Positions 54,481 through 63,915 are shown, counted from the stretch's first letter. The stretch is DNA of 64,000 bases from an uncultured Bacteroides sp. (GCF_905207245.1 NZ_CAJLKP010000011.1:42915-106914), one strand, 5' to 3'. Numbers and translations are program-made. Notes: generated by a model not told the origin, from the sequence alone.

Positions 54481-55491
54481 TTATTTTTGCCTGTCCAGAT
54501 ATTCTCTCTTGAACATATCCACAAAAAGGAAGAACAGCGAAAGTAATAGCGGTCCGAAGATAACACCCATGAAACCAAATAGAGAAAGACCGATGACGAC
54601 TCCGAATATCGTGATAAGCGGATGTATATCAGCCATTTTCTTTTGCAGGATGAAACGTATCAGGTTATCAAGCTGGGAGATAATCAAAGTTCCGAAGATG
54701 GCTAACCCAATGCCATTGAACCAATCACCGGACAATGCCATGTAGACGGCAATGGGAAACCATACTAACGCTGTCCCTACCATCGGGATAACCGTTGCAA
54801 GGCAGGTGAGGAATCCTGTCAGCAAAATGTCCGGGACATCAAAGAACCAGTAACCTATCATGGCTACACCTCCCTGGATGATTGCCAGCAAAGGGATACC
54901 AATAGCGTTGGAGTGGACGATCATCTTGATTTCGTGCACTACATGGTTTGTATTGGTTTCACTGAAAGGAAGTATTTCGTTGATGTATTTCTCCATTTTC
55001 TGCCCGCCTATCAGCATGAAGTAGAGCACAAAGACCAGTACAAAGAGGTTGACGGCAAAACTGCTGATGCCATTCATAACGAATTGACCTATCGTGGGGA
55101 GTATGGAGATGATGAATGAAGTTGTGTCCTTACCAAGTACATCATAGCCTGTCTTGTCTTTAATAATACGTGCCATGTCTTCAACAGGGGCAATAATACT
55201 CTGAGGGTCGAGATTAATATCTTGTAATTTACTGACCAGCAACCATACCGCCAGTGCCAGTGGGACCAGGAAAAAGAGTATGGATTCGGTAGTGATGAGT
55301 GTGGCGGCAAGGCTTCGTTTCATTTTTCGTCTGCCTGTCAGATGTATCATTTGTTTTCTGACGAGAATATAAATGGTAAGTGCACCCAGTAACCCGCCCA
55401 AAAAGGGAGTAATCTGAAAAAATAGGATTACGCCCAGTCCGATGATGATGGTGATTAGTGAATATTTCCAGTATTGTTCTTTTGTATTCAT
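54481..55491 (-). CDS. AI-2E family transporter (UPF0118)
   Basis: A 336-residue inner-membrane protein with about eight hydrophobic helices: a pair at the N-terminus (YSLITIIIGLGVILFFQ; FLGGLLGALTIYILV), a long soluble loop (about 90-140), and the family's C-terminal half with IPLLAIIQGGVAMIGYW, LTCLATVIPMVGTALVWFP and PLITIFGVVIGLSLFGFMGVIFGPLLLSL. Members export small molecules or ions; the AI-2 link is historical. It is convergent with the sRNA candidate. The stop is 41 bp past the terminator. Confidence 0.93.
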   Translation of the reverse strand: MNTKEQYWKYSLITIIIGLGVILFFQITPFLGGLLGALTIYILVRKQMIHLTGRRKMKRSLAATLITTESILFFLVPLALAVWLLVSKLQDINLDPQSIIAPVEDMARIIKDKTGYDVLGKDTTSFIISILPTIGQFVMNGISSFAVNLFVLVFVLYFMLIGGQKMEKYINEILPFSETNTNHVVHEIKMIVHSNAIGIPLLAIIQGGVAMIGYWFFDVPDILLTGFLTCLATVIPMVGTALVWFPIAVYMALSGDWFNGIGLAIFGTLIISQLDNLIRFILQKKMADIHPLITIFGVVIGLSLFGFMGVIFGPLLLSLFFLFVDMFKREYLDRQK

Positions 55492-55543
55492 ATACCTTTT
55501 GTTGCTTTCTTAAAAAAACAAACAAACCGGGCATTTGGTTGAG

Positions 55544-56158
55544 TCATCCTTCATTCAACCAACCTTTTCCCTGACGCACAATTTCCGCTTCTCCGTTGGT
55601 ACAGTCCACAATAGTGGAAAACTCTGTTCCACCGATGCCGCCATCAATAATTAAATCGACAAGATTACCGAACTTTTCGTCAATCAGTTCCGGGTCGGTA
55701 CTGTATTCTATGTCCTCATGGTCGTCGTGAGGAAGAGTGGTAGTCATGATGGGAGCATCTAATATACGGGCTATTTCCTGGATGATAGCACTATCCGGCA
55801 TACGGATACCCACCTCTTTCCGGTTACGGAAAATTTTGGGTAGCCGGGTCGTACCGTTCAGGATAAAGGTGAAAGCACCGGGTAGATTCCGTTTCATAAG
55901 TTTGAAGGTATTGTTATCCACTTTGGCATATTCACTGATGCTGCTCAGGTCATAGCAGATAATAGAAAGGTTATTCTTGCGCGGGTCAATGTCCTTGATG
56001 CGGCAGATGCGCTCGATGGCACGCTCTTTCAGCCCATGACAACCGATGGCATACATAGTATCAGTGGGGTAGATGATGAGTCCGCCGTCATTCAGAATAT
56101 CCACTACCTGTTGCAGGTCTTGGGGATTGTTATTCTTTTCGTAAAGTTTCAGAAGCAT
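55544..56158 (-). CDS. YciO/YrdC/Sua5-family protein (threonylcarbamoyl-AMP synthase-like)
   Basis: A 204-residue protein. LNDGGLIIYPTDTMYAIGC is the nucleotide/threonine-binding entry of the YrdC fold. RICRIKDIDPRKNNLSIIC is the KxR-type active-site segment, with GAFTFIL, VGIRMPDS and the FSTIVDCT end. TsaC/Sua5 proteins make threonylcarbamoyl-AMP for tRNA t6A. YciO is a close paralogue of less clear role. The length and ending fit YciO slightly better, so no symbol is given. It lies 52 bp upstream of the AI-2E gene on the same strand. Confidence 0.86.
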   Translation of the reverse strand: MLLKLYEKNNNPQDLQQVVDILNDGGLIIYPTDTMYAIGCHGLKERAIERICRIKDIDPRKNNLSIICYDLSSISEYAKVDNNTFKLMKRNLPGAFTFILNGTTRLPKIFRNRKEVGIRMPDSAIIQEIARILDAPIMTTTLPHDDHEDIEYSTDPELIDEKFGNLVDLIIDGGIGGTEFSTIVDCTNGEAEIVRQGKGWLNEG

Positions 56159-56230
56159 AGGGCTGGAATTAGTCTATATATAATAACGCAAAAGTAGAGA
56201 ATAAGTTTCTTATTATCAAATAAGTGTGCC

Positions 56231-58240
56231 TTATTTCTTGGATGATTTTTTACGGAGTTCCTCTGCCAGCCGCCATTGCAGTGCGGCTTCCACTTCTTTC
56301 CCTGCCTGCATCAGGGCATCACCGAAGAGTTCATGTGCTCCGGCATGCTCAGGTTTTAGGGTGGTGGCCTTGTCTAAATCGGCAATGGCGCCTTCGGTGT
56401 CTTGTTGCTTCAGGCGTAGTTTTCCGCGATTGTAGACGGCTTTAAATTCTGCCGGGCGTAATTTCACGGCACGCGTCAGGCACTCTTCCGCTTCAAGATA
56501 TTTGCCTTCATTGAAGAGAGTGATGCCTTTGCGTACCCACGCGTCCGTGTATTCCGGATAAAGTTCCAGTGCTTTGTCATAGTTGGCAATGGCGGCACGG
56601 GAGTCGTGGGCAAGAGTAATCGACTCATTGCCCATCAGGTAATACTCACGTGCATAAGTTTGCAGGCGCTTCTGTTGCTCTGCCATCTGAGATTTTAGTT
56701 GTTCGTTGCTGTCACGCAGTTTGTTAATCACGCCTAACTTGCGGCGGATGAGCCGTTGAATGGCGGGTTTTTCTATGTCGTATCGGGAGTGTATGGCTTT
56801 GAAGAACTGGTTTAGGAAGACTTCAAAGTTTCCTTCATCAAAGGCCTTGCTGGCAGCCGCATATTCTACGTCGGCTTGTGCCTGCTTCAGGGCACGGTCT
56901 ATGGCTTGCCGGTTGTTGAAGCGTTCGGCAAAGTTCACTATCTCCGGGCGGACGAAGATGTCGGCACGGTTGACGGGCTTCTTTAATTGAATACCTTCCA
57001 GTGATGTGCAACGGCTAAGGGCTACGTATGCCTGTCCGCCGGCAAACACACCACCGGTGAAGTCGATGACAACCCGGCTAAAGGTCAGTCCTTGGCTTTT
57101 GTGGACGGTGATTGCCCATGCCAGCCGTACGGGGAACTGAGAGAAAGTGCCGAGCACTTCTTCTTCAATTTCTTTTTTCTTTTCGTTGTATTTGTAGCGG
57201 ATGTTCTTCCAGTGTTCCGGCTTGACGTCACATTCTTTCCCATCGTCGGTGATGATGTAGAGGGTTTCTTCTATTTCATCGAAGCCGCTGACTACGCCGA
57301 TGGTGCCGTTCACCCAGCGACGGTCGAAATCATTCTTGATAAAGATGACTTGTGCGCCCGGTTTCAGTACCAGTTCCCGCGAGGTAGGCAGACTGCTTTC
57401 CGGGAAATCGCCTGTAACTTCACCATGGAAAGTGACGGAGTCGCCGGGCAATTCCGCCAGTTTCCGGTCGTTGATGTAGTCCACGTTGTCACGGCGTGTG
57501 GCAAGGGTGATGTACATATCTTCCTCATTCTCTTCGATGTCGGTGCCGTAGCGGGTATTGAGTAATTGCAGGTCGGCGGCACCGGCCGTATTGCTGCGGA
57601 TGTGGTCCAGAACACTGACAAAGACCTTATCCGTCTGGCGGTAAACCTTTTGGAGTTCGATGGATACGAGGTCTATCTGGCTGAATACCCTTGCAGAGAA
57701 AAAGTAAGGGGTAGGATAGAAGCGGTTCAATATTTCCCGTTCATCACCTTTCACCACGGGCTCGAGCTGGAAAACATCGCCTACAAATAGGAGTTGTTTT
57801 CCGCCAAAAGGTTCACGCAGGTTGCGGGAGTAAACGCGCAGAATACGGTCCACTGCATCGATAATGTCTGCACGTACCATGGAAATTTCGTCGATGATGA
57901 TGAGTTCCAGTTCTTCCAGTAACTTGCGTTGAGGCTTGGTGTACCTGAAGAATTCATGAATGCGTCCCCGTTGCAGGCTCAGATTCGGGTCGTCGGGCAA
58001 CAAGGGATGAAAAGGTAGTTTGAAGAAGCTGTGCAGGGTACTGCCACCGGCATTGATGGCGGCAATGCCCGTAGGTGCCAAAACTACGTGCCTCTTCTTG
58101 ATGTTCTGGCAGATATATCGCAAGAAAGTAGATTTACCCGTGCCCGCTTTTCCGGTCAGGAAGACGGACTGGCGGGTATATTGTATAAGACTCAGGGCAT
58201 CCTGAAATTCTTTGTTATTGGTATCTATTGACTGCGTCAA
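56231..58240 (-). CDS. Pif1-like ATP-dependent helicase with C-terminal TPR repeats
   Basis: A 669-residue protein. The Walker A box FLTGKAGTGKSTFLRY is near residue 30, VLAPTGIAAINAGGSTLHSFF follows, and the Walker B is ELIIIDEISMVRADIIDAVD. GKQLLFVGDVFQLEPV and the C-terminal helicase block RLAWAITVHKSQGLTFSRVVID complete a Pif1/RecD2-type SF1 helicase. A coiled region (near 510-540) leads to four TPR units (about 545-660; for example AIANYDKALELYPEYTDAWV). The helicase-TPR fusion is common in Bacteroidetes. It probably resolves DNA structures in repair or replication. Confidence 0.93.
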   Translation of the reverse strand: MTQSIDTNNKEFQDALSLIQYTRQSVFLTGKAGTGKSTFLRYICQNIKKRHVVLAPTGIAAINAGGSTLHSFFKLPFHPLLPDDPNLSLQRGRIHEFFRYTKPQRKLLEELELIIIDEISMVRADIIDAVDRILRVYSRNLREPFGGKQLLFVGDVFQLEPVVKGDEREILNRFYPTPYFFSARVFSQIDLVSIELQKVYRQTDKVFVSVLDHIRSNTAGAADLQLLNTRYGTDIEENEEDMYITLATRRDNVDYINDRKLAELPGDSVTFHGEVTGDFPESSLPTSRELVLKPGAQVIFIKNDFDRRWVNGTIGVVSGFDEIEETLYIITDDGKECDVKPEHWKNIRYKYNEKKKEIEEEVLGTFSQFPVRLAWAITVHKSQGLTFSRVVIDFTGGVFAGGQAYVALSRCTSLEGIQLKKPVNRADIFVRPEIVNFAERFNNRQAIDRALKQAQADVEYAAASKAFDEGNFEVFLNQFFKAIHSRYDIEKPAIQRLIRRKLGVINKLRDSNEQLKSQMAEQQKRLQTYAREYYLMGNESITLAHDSRAAIANYDKALELYPEYTDAWVRKGITLFNEGKYLEAEECLTRAVKLRPAEFKAVYNRGKLRLKQQDTEGAIADLDKATTLKPEHAGAHELFGDALMQAGKEVEAALQWRLAEELRKKSSKK

Positions 58241-58274
58241 AATTAAAAATTAATAATTAAAAATTAAAGGAGGG

Positions 58275-59060
58275 CTATATGATGGAGAAATGTTTGAGCG
58301 CATTGGCAATTCCGTTTTCGTCCACTGAGGTGGTGATGTAGTTGGCATGTTCCTTTACCTCATCTACGGCATTGCCCATAGCTACACCGATAGCTGCATG
58401 GCGGAGCATGCTTACATCATTGCCTCCGTCGCCGAACGCCATCGTTTCTTCCAGGCGGATGCCGAAGTGGTTGATGATTTCGTCGATGCCTTTCTGTTTG
58501 GTATTTCCTTTGGCAGTGATGTCGGCAAAAGCGGGAAACCAGCGTCCGGCTTCACAACCCGGCAACTGGGGAAGAATCACTTGTTCTTGCTCCAGTGTGA
58601 TAAATGGGGTCATCTGGAAAATCTCTTGGTTGATAGCTTCTTCGGGCGTCTTTTCCGGAATAATATCTACTTTCAGATAATCGTTGAATATCTTTTTCAC
58701 CATTTCGTCCGGCTGGCATACACAGATGTCATGCTCGCTCACGAAGATGCAGGGGAAGTTCTGTTCGGCAGAGATGCGTGCAAGTTTTTGCACGTCGGCG
58801 GCAGGTATGGCACTTTTGTAAATCACGTCTTCGCCTACGAAACAATATCCGCCGTTCATGGTTATGTAACCATCTATCAGGTTGCGGTCTTGCAGGGCAG
58901 AAAGGTTGTTGATGATAACTGCGGGACGTCCCGTAGCGATAAAAATCCGAATGCCTTTGGCTTTGGCAGCGGCGATGGCTTCGATGGTGGTTTCGGGAAT
59001 AGCATGGGTGTCAAAACTCACTAAAGTGCCGTCGATGTCAAAAAACAGGGCTTTAATCAT
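58275..59060 (-). CDS. Cof-type HAD-IIB sugar phosphatase
   Basis: A 261-residue protein. Motif I ALFFDIDGTLVSFDTH (Asp8 nucleophile), motif II ATGRPA, a large IIB cap (about 85-185), motif III Lys in KGNTKQKGIDEI and motif IV FGDGGNDVSMLRHAAIGVAMGNA are all intact. It is cytosolic; substrates of the family are sugar phosphates, flavin precursors or similar. It lies 34 bp ahead of the helicase on the same strand; that gap is a pure AT repeat of AATTAAAAATTA words (58240-58266). Confidence 0.92.
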   Translation of the reverse strand: MIKALFFDIDGTLVSFDTHAIPETTIEAIAAAKAKGIRIFIATGRPAVIINNLSALQDRNLIDGYITMNGGYCFVGEDVIYKSAIPAADVQKLARISAEQNFPCIFVSEHDICVCQPDEMVKKIFNDYLKVDIIPEKTPEEAINQEIFQMTPFITLEQEQVILPQLPGCEAGRWFPAFADITAKGNTKQKGIDEIINHFGIRLEETMAFGDGGNDVSMLRHAAIGVAMGNAVDEVKEHANYITTSVDENGIANALKHFSII

Positions 59061-59132
59061 ATTATTTCTATTTTACTTGTGTGCAAAAGTACTCAAAAGC
59101 GAGGATAATTTGTATTTTTGCAAGCAAATAAA

Positions 59133-59277
59133 TGATAATTTAGCGCGGAGCGCTAAATTAAGTGACGGACTACGAGCTACAAGTGACAAGTACCTTTCGG
59201 TATGATAGCCGGACGAATAATTTTCACTCGCTAGCATAGCGCAGCAACTTGTAGCCGGTAGCTTGTAGCTCGTCACT
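59133..59277. repeat. Composite palindromic repeat, copy 3
   Basis: It begins with the palindrome TAATTTAGCGC-GGA-GCGCTAAATTA (59137-59161) and then AGTGAC, the counterpart of the 3' side of copy 1. It continues CTACGAGCTACAAGTGAC, an inner hairpin GTACC-TTTC-GGTAT, an insertion of about 30 nt, CATAGCGCAGCAACTTG and GTAGCCGGTAGCTTGTAGC. It fills most of the 241-bp gap between two divergent genes. Confidence 0.85.
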
Positions 59278-59301
59278 GGTTCCTTTAACAGATAAGAAAC
59301 A

Positions 59302-60180
59302 ATGGAAAAGCATTCCTTAAAAGATTGGTTGATTGCCGTGCGTCCCTGGTCATTTCCGGCGTCGGCGATGCCTGTGATTGTGACGCTGGCATATTTATAT
59401 TGGGCTTATGGTGTGATAGATTGGAAGAATGGACTGCTGGCATTAGTCGGCATTATTATCTTTCATGCTTCGGGTAATGCCTGGAGTGATTACTTCGACT
59501 TTGAACGGGGAGTCGACCGGGCAGATACTTTTGGGGTGAAGACGCTGACAAGCGGACAGTTCATGCCGTTGGAAATACGTAACCTGGCATTGGGACTGAT
59601 GGTGCCGGCAGTCGTTATCGGCCTTTGGCTGGTAGTCCGTACAGGACTCCCTTTGCTTTGGGTAGGAGTTTGCGGAGCATTCTGTTCTTTACTCTATCCT
59701 TGGCTGAAATACCGTGCTTTCGGAGATTTTGTTATTTTTGTAGCTTATGCCATATTGCCTACACTGGGAATCTCTTATATCACCGTCGGGAAATTCTTGC
59801 CTGACCTTTTGCTGATTATTGTTCCGGTAGGCTTGATTACTGTAGCTATTCTGCACGCCAACAATACCCGTGACATAGAGACTGACTTGCGTGCTAAAAT
59901 CAGCACTCTTGCAATGAGACTGGGGAAGAAGACTGACGTGTACCTCTATATATTCGAAGTCATCTTCCCATTTCTGTGGATTGTGGTTTGTGCTGTATTG
60001 GGATATTTCCCTTGGTGGTCGTTGCTGACTATGCTGGGACTCCTGCCTGCCATTGCCAACGCGCGTACTATGTTGCGCTTGCCTAAGGAAGGAATCTGTG
60101 CGATTTCCAATCTGGATGAAAAGACGGCAAAGCTGCAACTCCTGTTCAGTCTGCTCTTTACGGTTACATTCCTTATATAA
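59302..60180 (+). CDS. UbiA-family prenyltransferase, MenA-like
   Basis: A 292-residue inner-membrane protein with eight to nine helices. NAWSDYFDFERGVDRAD is the first Asp-rich prenyl-diphosphate motif and NNTRDIETDLRAKISTLAMRLGK is the second. The N-terminal LKDWLIAVRPWSFPASAMPV is typical of MenA (1,4-dihydroxy-2-naphthoate prenyltransferase), the membrane step of menaquinone synthesis. Bacteroides uses menaquinone, which supports the call; other UbiA substrates remain possible. The next gene starts 2 bp after its stop. Confidence 0.88.
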   Translation: MEKHSLKDWLIAVRPWSFPASAMPVIVTLAYLYWAYGVIDWKNGLLALVGIIIFHASGNAWSDYFDFERGVDRADTFGVKTLTSGQFMPLEIRNLALGLMVPAVVIGLWLVVRTGLPLLWVGVCGAFCSLLYPWLKYRAFGDFVIFVAYAILPTLGISYITVGKFLPDLLLIIVPVGLITVAILHANNTRDIETDLRAKISTLAMRLGKKTDVYLYIFEVIFPFLWIVVCAVLGYFPWWSLLTMLGLLPAIANARTMLRLPKEGICAISNLDEKTAKLQLLFSLLFTVTFLI

Positions 60181-60182
60181 TT

Positions 60183-60800
60183 ATGAAACGAGTAATTATT
60201 CCTTTATTGATAGCTGCTTTTCTGTGGTTCTTCATGTTTTCACCCTGGACCAGCGGGATATTCAACTTCTGGACAGCGATGAGTTTCTCAGCTATTGTAC
60301 TGATGAATATGGCTTTTGCCCTTCGTCCGCAGTGGTGGGTGGAAGATGTGAAGTTCGACTGGAAGAATATTTCCGGTGGCGTGGCGTTGGCAGTTGTCCT
60401 GTGGGGAGTCTTTTGGGTGGGAGATAAAGCTTCCGCCTGGCTTTTCGACTTTGCCCGTCCACAGGTGGAACTTATTTACGGGATGAAAACCGGAGAAAAC
60501 CCCTGGTTGCTTTCCGTCTTGCTGCTTATCCTGATAGGGCCTGCGGAAGAAATCTTTTGGCGGGGCTATGTGCAGAATGCGCTTTCCAAACGATGGAGCC
60601 CTAATGTGGGATTTATAGTTACGACATTGGTTTATGCACTGGTGCACATCTGGTCATTCAATTTTATGCTGGTGATGGCTGCGTTGGTGGTCGGTGGCAT
60701 CTGGGGATTGGCTTACCGGATGTATCCGCATAAACTGGGGGCGCTGATTGTATCGCATGCGGTATGGGACGTAGCGGTGTTTGTCGTTTTTCCGATATAA
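60183..60800 (+). CDS. CPBP-family intramembrane metalloprotease
   Basis: A 205-residue membrane protein with about six helices. The three metal/catalytic motifs of the CPBP (Abi/Rce1-like) family are present: EEIFWRGYV (E-E-x3-R), ALVHIWSFN (His) and VSHAVWD (H-x3-D). The 2-bp gap after the MenA-like gene indicates coupling. The target is unknown; relatives process peptides or confer bacteriocin self-immunity. Confidence 0.88.
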   Translation: MKRVIIPLLIAAFLWFFMFSPWTSGIFNFWTAMSFSAIVLMNMAFALRPQWWVEDVKFDWKNISGGVALAVVLWGVFWVGDKASAWLFDFARPQVELIYGMKTGENPWLLSVLLLILIGPAEEIFWRGYVQNALSKRWSPNVGFIVTTLVYALVHIWSFNFMLVMAALVVGGIWGLAYRMYPHKLGALIVSHAVWDVAVFVVFPI

Positions 60801-60827
60801 TCTGTGGTGAAATAAAATAGAGATCTT

Positions 60828-61994
60828 ATGAAATACAATTTTGATGAAATCATAGAACGCCGTGGAACCAATTCTGTGAAGTGGGATGGTGTTAAAAATA
60901 TCTGGGGACGCGACGACTTGCTCCCTATGTGGGTGGCCGACATGGATTTCCGTACCCCGCCTTTCGTGATGAATGCTTTGCGGGAGCGTCTGGAACATGA
61001 AGTACTGGGATATACTTTTGCCTGCGAAGAGTGGTACACCTCTATTTGTTCCTGGCTACACAATCGTCATCAATGGGATATCACCCGTGAGATGCTGACC
61101 TTCGTTCCCGGTATTGTTCGTGGTCAGGCTTTTGCTTTGCAGTGCTTCACTAACCCTGGTGATAAAGTGATGGTGATGACACCTGTTTACCATCCTTTCT
61201 TCCTGGTAACCGAGCGTATGGGACGCGAAGTTGTCTATTCCCCTCTGGAGTTGCGTGACGGACAGTACTATATTGACTTCGAACGCTTTCGCAAAGATAT
61301 ACAGGAGTGCAAAGTGCTTATCCTCTGCAATCCTCACAATCCCGGCGGGCGTGTCTGGACAGTAGAAGAACTGAAAGAGATTGCAGCCATCTGCCACAAG
61401 AACGCTACCTTCGTTATTTCCGATGAAATCCACGCCGATCTGACTCTGCCTTCCTATAAGCATCATCCTTTTGCCACAGTTTCCGAAGAAGCGGCTGCAA
61501 ATTCGCTGGTTTTCATGGCTCCCAGCAAAGCCTTCAATATGCCGGGACTGGGCAGTTCATATGCAATTACTGTAAATGAAACCATCCGCGAACGTTTTCA
61601 GACATTTATGGAAGCCGGAGAGTTCAGCGAGGGACATTTGCTTGCCTATATTGGTGCCGCCGCCGCTTACCAGCATGGTGCTGAGTGGTTGGAGCAAATG
61701 CTTGCTTATATAGAAGGGAATATAGACTTTACGGAAAGCTACCTGAAAGAGCATATTCCCGTCATCAGCATGATACGTCCCCAAGCCTCCTACCTCGTTT
61801 TTCTGGATTGCCGGAAGCTGGAACTGACTCAGGAAGCATTAACCCGTCTTTTTGCGGAGAAAGCACATCTGGCTTTGAACGACGGAACTATGTTCGGCAA
61901 ACCCGGAGAAGGATTCATGCGGCTGAATATCGGTTGTCCCCGCTCGGTGCTGGAGCAGGCTTTACAGCAACTTCGTGATGCGGTGATGCAATAA
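60828..61994 (+). CDS. PatB/MalY-type PLP-dependent C-S lyase (cystathionine beta-lyase-like)
   Basis: A 388-residue class I aminotransferase-fold enzyme: LLPMWVADMDFRTPPFV near the N-terminus (the PatB/MalY hallmark), CNPHNPGGRVW, ISDEIHADLTL with the pyridine-N-binding Asp, and APSKAFNMPGLGSS with the PLP Lys. The Arg binding the substrate carboxylate is in GFMRLNIGCPRS. It cleaves cystathionine or Cys to pyruvate, ammonia and a thiol. It follows the protease by 27 bp and precedes the TPR regulator by 13 bp, a likely operon. Confidence 0.94.
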   Translation: MKYNFDEIIERRGTNSVKWDGVKNIWGRDDLLPMWVADMDFRTPPFVMNALRERLEHEVLGYTFACEEWYTSICSWLHNRHQWDITREMLTFVPGIVRGQAFALQCFTNPGDKVMVMTPVYHPFFLVTERMGREVVYSPLELRDGQYYIDFERFRKDIQECKVLILCNPHNPGGRVWTVEELKEIAAICHKNATFVISDEIHADLTLPSYKHHPFATVSEEAAANSLVFMAPSKAFNMPGLGSSYAITVNETIRERFQTFMEAGEFSEGHLLAYIGAAAAYQHGAEWLEQMLAYIEGNIDFTESYLKEHIPVISMIRPQASYLVFLDCRKLELTQEALTRLFAEKAHLALNDGTMFGKPGEGFMRLNIGCPRSVLEQALQQLRDAVMQ

Positions 61995-62007
61995 AGAATT
62001 ATATCTA

Positions 62008-63663
62008 ATGAAGAAACTCTTATATCTTTTCGTCACAATTTGTGTTTTGTTGTGTGCTTGTAGCCGTATCGATAATACGGCTGTACTCCGTCAGGCAGAT
62101 GTCGTGATTTATGAAAATGCAGATAGTGCCATGAAGCTCTTGTCGCAGATAAAGAACCCGGAGCGGTTGCCGTTTGAGGAAAAAATGCTGTATGGCTGGT
62201 TGCGTACATTTGCACACAATATGAGAGGGGCTTCTATGGCAGAAGATTCTTTGATTCTGCCTGCATTCAATTATTTTGTTTCCGGTCGGGACACGGTGAA
62301 GATGCTGAACTCATACGTGCTGAAGTCCAAGTATTTGTATTGGTTGAAAAAGCACGCTGAGTCTATGGCAGTGCTCGATAGCGGTATTGTGGAGGCTACT
62401 GCTTGCCGGGATACCTATCTGATTGTTAGTATGCTTGCTGAACAGGCGTATAGATATGTATATATTGAGAAGGATTATAAGAAGGCGATAGAAGCCCACC
62501 TCCGGGCGATTGCTATTCGAGAGGATGCAGGATTGTGCTATTCCCTGGGCATTGCTATGGGATTACAAGGAAATGATTCCGCTTCTTATTATATGGATCG
62601 GAGTATCGAATTGGTTGCGCAAAAGAAAGATACGGCACGTCTGGCACATTATCTGCGCAACTATGCGCAATTGTTGTCCTATAAAGGACAAGATTATGAA
62701 AAGGCGATAAAAGTTTCAAAACGCTTGCAGAGCTTCCCTTCTGATAAAGTGAAAGATGCAATGATTACTCTTGTACTGACGGAATGCTATTTGAAAATTG
62801 GAGAATTAGATTCTGCCCAATACTATCTCGACCGGGGGAAGTCCGAGGTTGGTCAATTCAAAAAGTTCCTGACTACGGAAAATATGATTGCCTATTATCA
62901 GGGGCTGATAGACTATACTCGCTACGGTACATTTGATTTCTTGAATGTGATGCGCTATAACGATTCCATTCACAATGCCCTCTATGCCTTGCAAAGCACT
63001 ATTCAACGAAAAGATGAAAGTAAGGAGTCGCTTTCCAATGCCAATCTGATGCTGACGGTGGAGCGGCAGGAAGCGCAGTTGACGCTATTGTTCTGTGTAC
63101 TGGTGCTGGTATTGGTAGGTGGAGGAGCTTTCTTCTATATCCGGGGGCGCCGTAACCGCTTGATTGAGGCGGAAGAACGTATTGAAACTTTGAACCGATT
63201 GTTGGCAGAGGCTACGAAAGGAGATAGTGGACAAGAGGAGAAACCAGCCGCGGAAGTAGAAGATGGTCAGTTTTTTCGAAAGATTCTGTTGCAGCAGTTA
63301 GGCATTATTCGTTTAGTTGCCACGCAGCCAACATCCCAAAACCAGGAATTGCTCCGGCGCATATCCGGCATCACCAATCATGAGCTTCCCGTAGAAAGCC
63401 TGTTAGTATGGGAAGACTTGTATCCTGTAATCGACCGTATCTATGATGGTTTCTACACTAGAATGAACCAACGTTTCGGCTCTGTACTCATTGATAAAGA
63501 ACAGCAACTATGCTGTTTGCTTTGTGCGGAGTTCTCCACAAAGGAGATTAGTGTAGTGACGCAGCAAAGCATTCCTACCATTTATCAACGAAAGACGAAC
63601 ATCCGTAAGAAGCTGGGGATGGGAGAGAAGGAAGACATTGTTGAGTTCGTTTTGGGTAAATAA
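62008..63663 (+). CDS. Membrane-spanning TPR regulator with C-terminal HTH (DUF6377-like)
   Basis: A 551-residue protein. The N-terminus is hydrophobic with a lipobox-like CVLLCAC. The extracytoplasmic part (about 20-350) is helical with TPR-like repeats (YKKAIEAHLRAIAIREDAG, YEKAIKVSKRLQSFPSD). One strong membrane helix, TLLFCVLVLVLVGGGAFFYI, lies near 357-378, then a coiled coil (EAEERIETLNRLLAEAT). The C-terminus (about 490-551) is a LuxR/GerE-like HTH: LCAEFSTKEISVVTQQSIPTIYQRKTNIRKKLG. This is a one-component membrane regulator type common in Bacteroides. The signal is unknown. Lipobox and membrane helix together would anchor it twice; the lipobox may not be used. Confidence 0.85.
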   Translation: MKKLLYLFVTICVLLCACSRIDNTAVLRQADVVIYENADSAMKLLSQIKNPERLPFEEKMLYGWLRTFAHNMRGASMAEDSLILPAFNYFVSGRDTVKMLNSYVLKSKYLYWLKKHAESMAVLDSGIVEATACRDTYLIVSMLAEQAYRYVYIEKDYKKAIEAHLRAIAIREDAGLCYSLGIAMGLQGNDSASYYMDRSIELVAQKKDTARLAHYLRNYAQLLSYKGQDYEKAIKVSKRLQSFPSDKVKDAMITLVLTECYLKIGELDSAQYYLDRGKSEVGQFKKFLTTENMIAYYQGLIDYTRYGTFDFLNVMRYNDSIHNALYALQSTIQRKDESKESLSNANLMLTVERQEAQLTLLFCVLVLVLVGGGAFFYIRGRRNRLIEAEERIETLNRLLAEATKGDSGQEEKPAAEVEDGQFFRKILLQQLGIIRLVATQPTSQNQELLRRISGITNHELPVESLLVWEDLYPVIDRIYDGFYTRMNQRFGSVLIDKEQQLCCLLCAEFSTKEISVVTQQSIPTIYQRKTNIRKKLGMGEKEDIVEFVLGK

Positions 63664-63727
63664 TACCGTTCCTTGTGTACTCTGTGTGATGAAGAGAGTT
63701 TCCTCTCGTGGTGATTCCATTTCCTCC

Positions 63728-63880
63728 AAATGGTAACTTCATTTACATGCCGAGGTAAAGGCCGTTACATACCGTGGTAAAGACCGTTACAATAGGTGGT
63801 AAAGGCCGTTACATCCTGCGGTAAATGCTTTTACATTGTGAGGTAAATTGTATGTAAATGCTATCTATTGATAATCAGTG
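63728..63880. repeat. Tandem 22-bp TTAC-N8-GTAA array (copy B)
   Basis: Units start at 63743, 63765, 63787, 63809 and 63831, again exactly 22 bp apart. It shares with copy A the lead CCAAATGGTAACTTCATT and the tail GTAAATGC...TTGATA. Differences are single bases, mainly in the non-palindromic spacers. The rest of the 337-bp end region holds repeat copy 4; no gene is seen. Confidence 0.9.
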
Positions 63881-63915
63881 AACTAAGCGGACGTGTTGGT
63901 GGGGCTGATTCGTTT

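Noticed and set aside
63666..63712. Terminator after the TPR regulator
   Set aside because: GAGAG-TTTC-CTCTC is only 5 bp and lacks a T tract.
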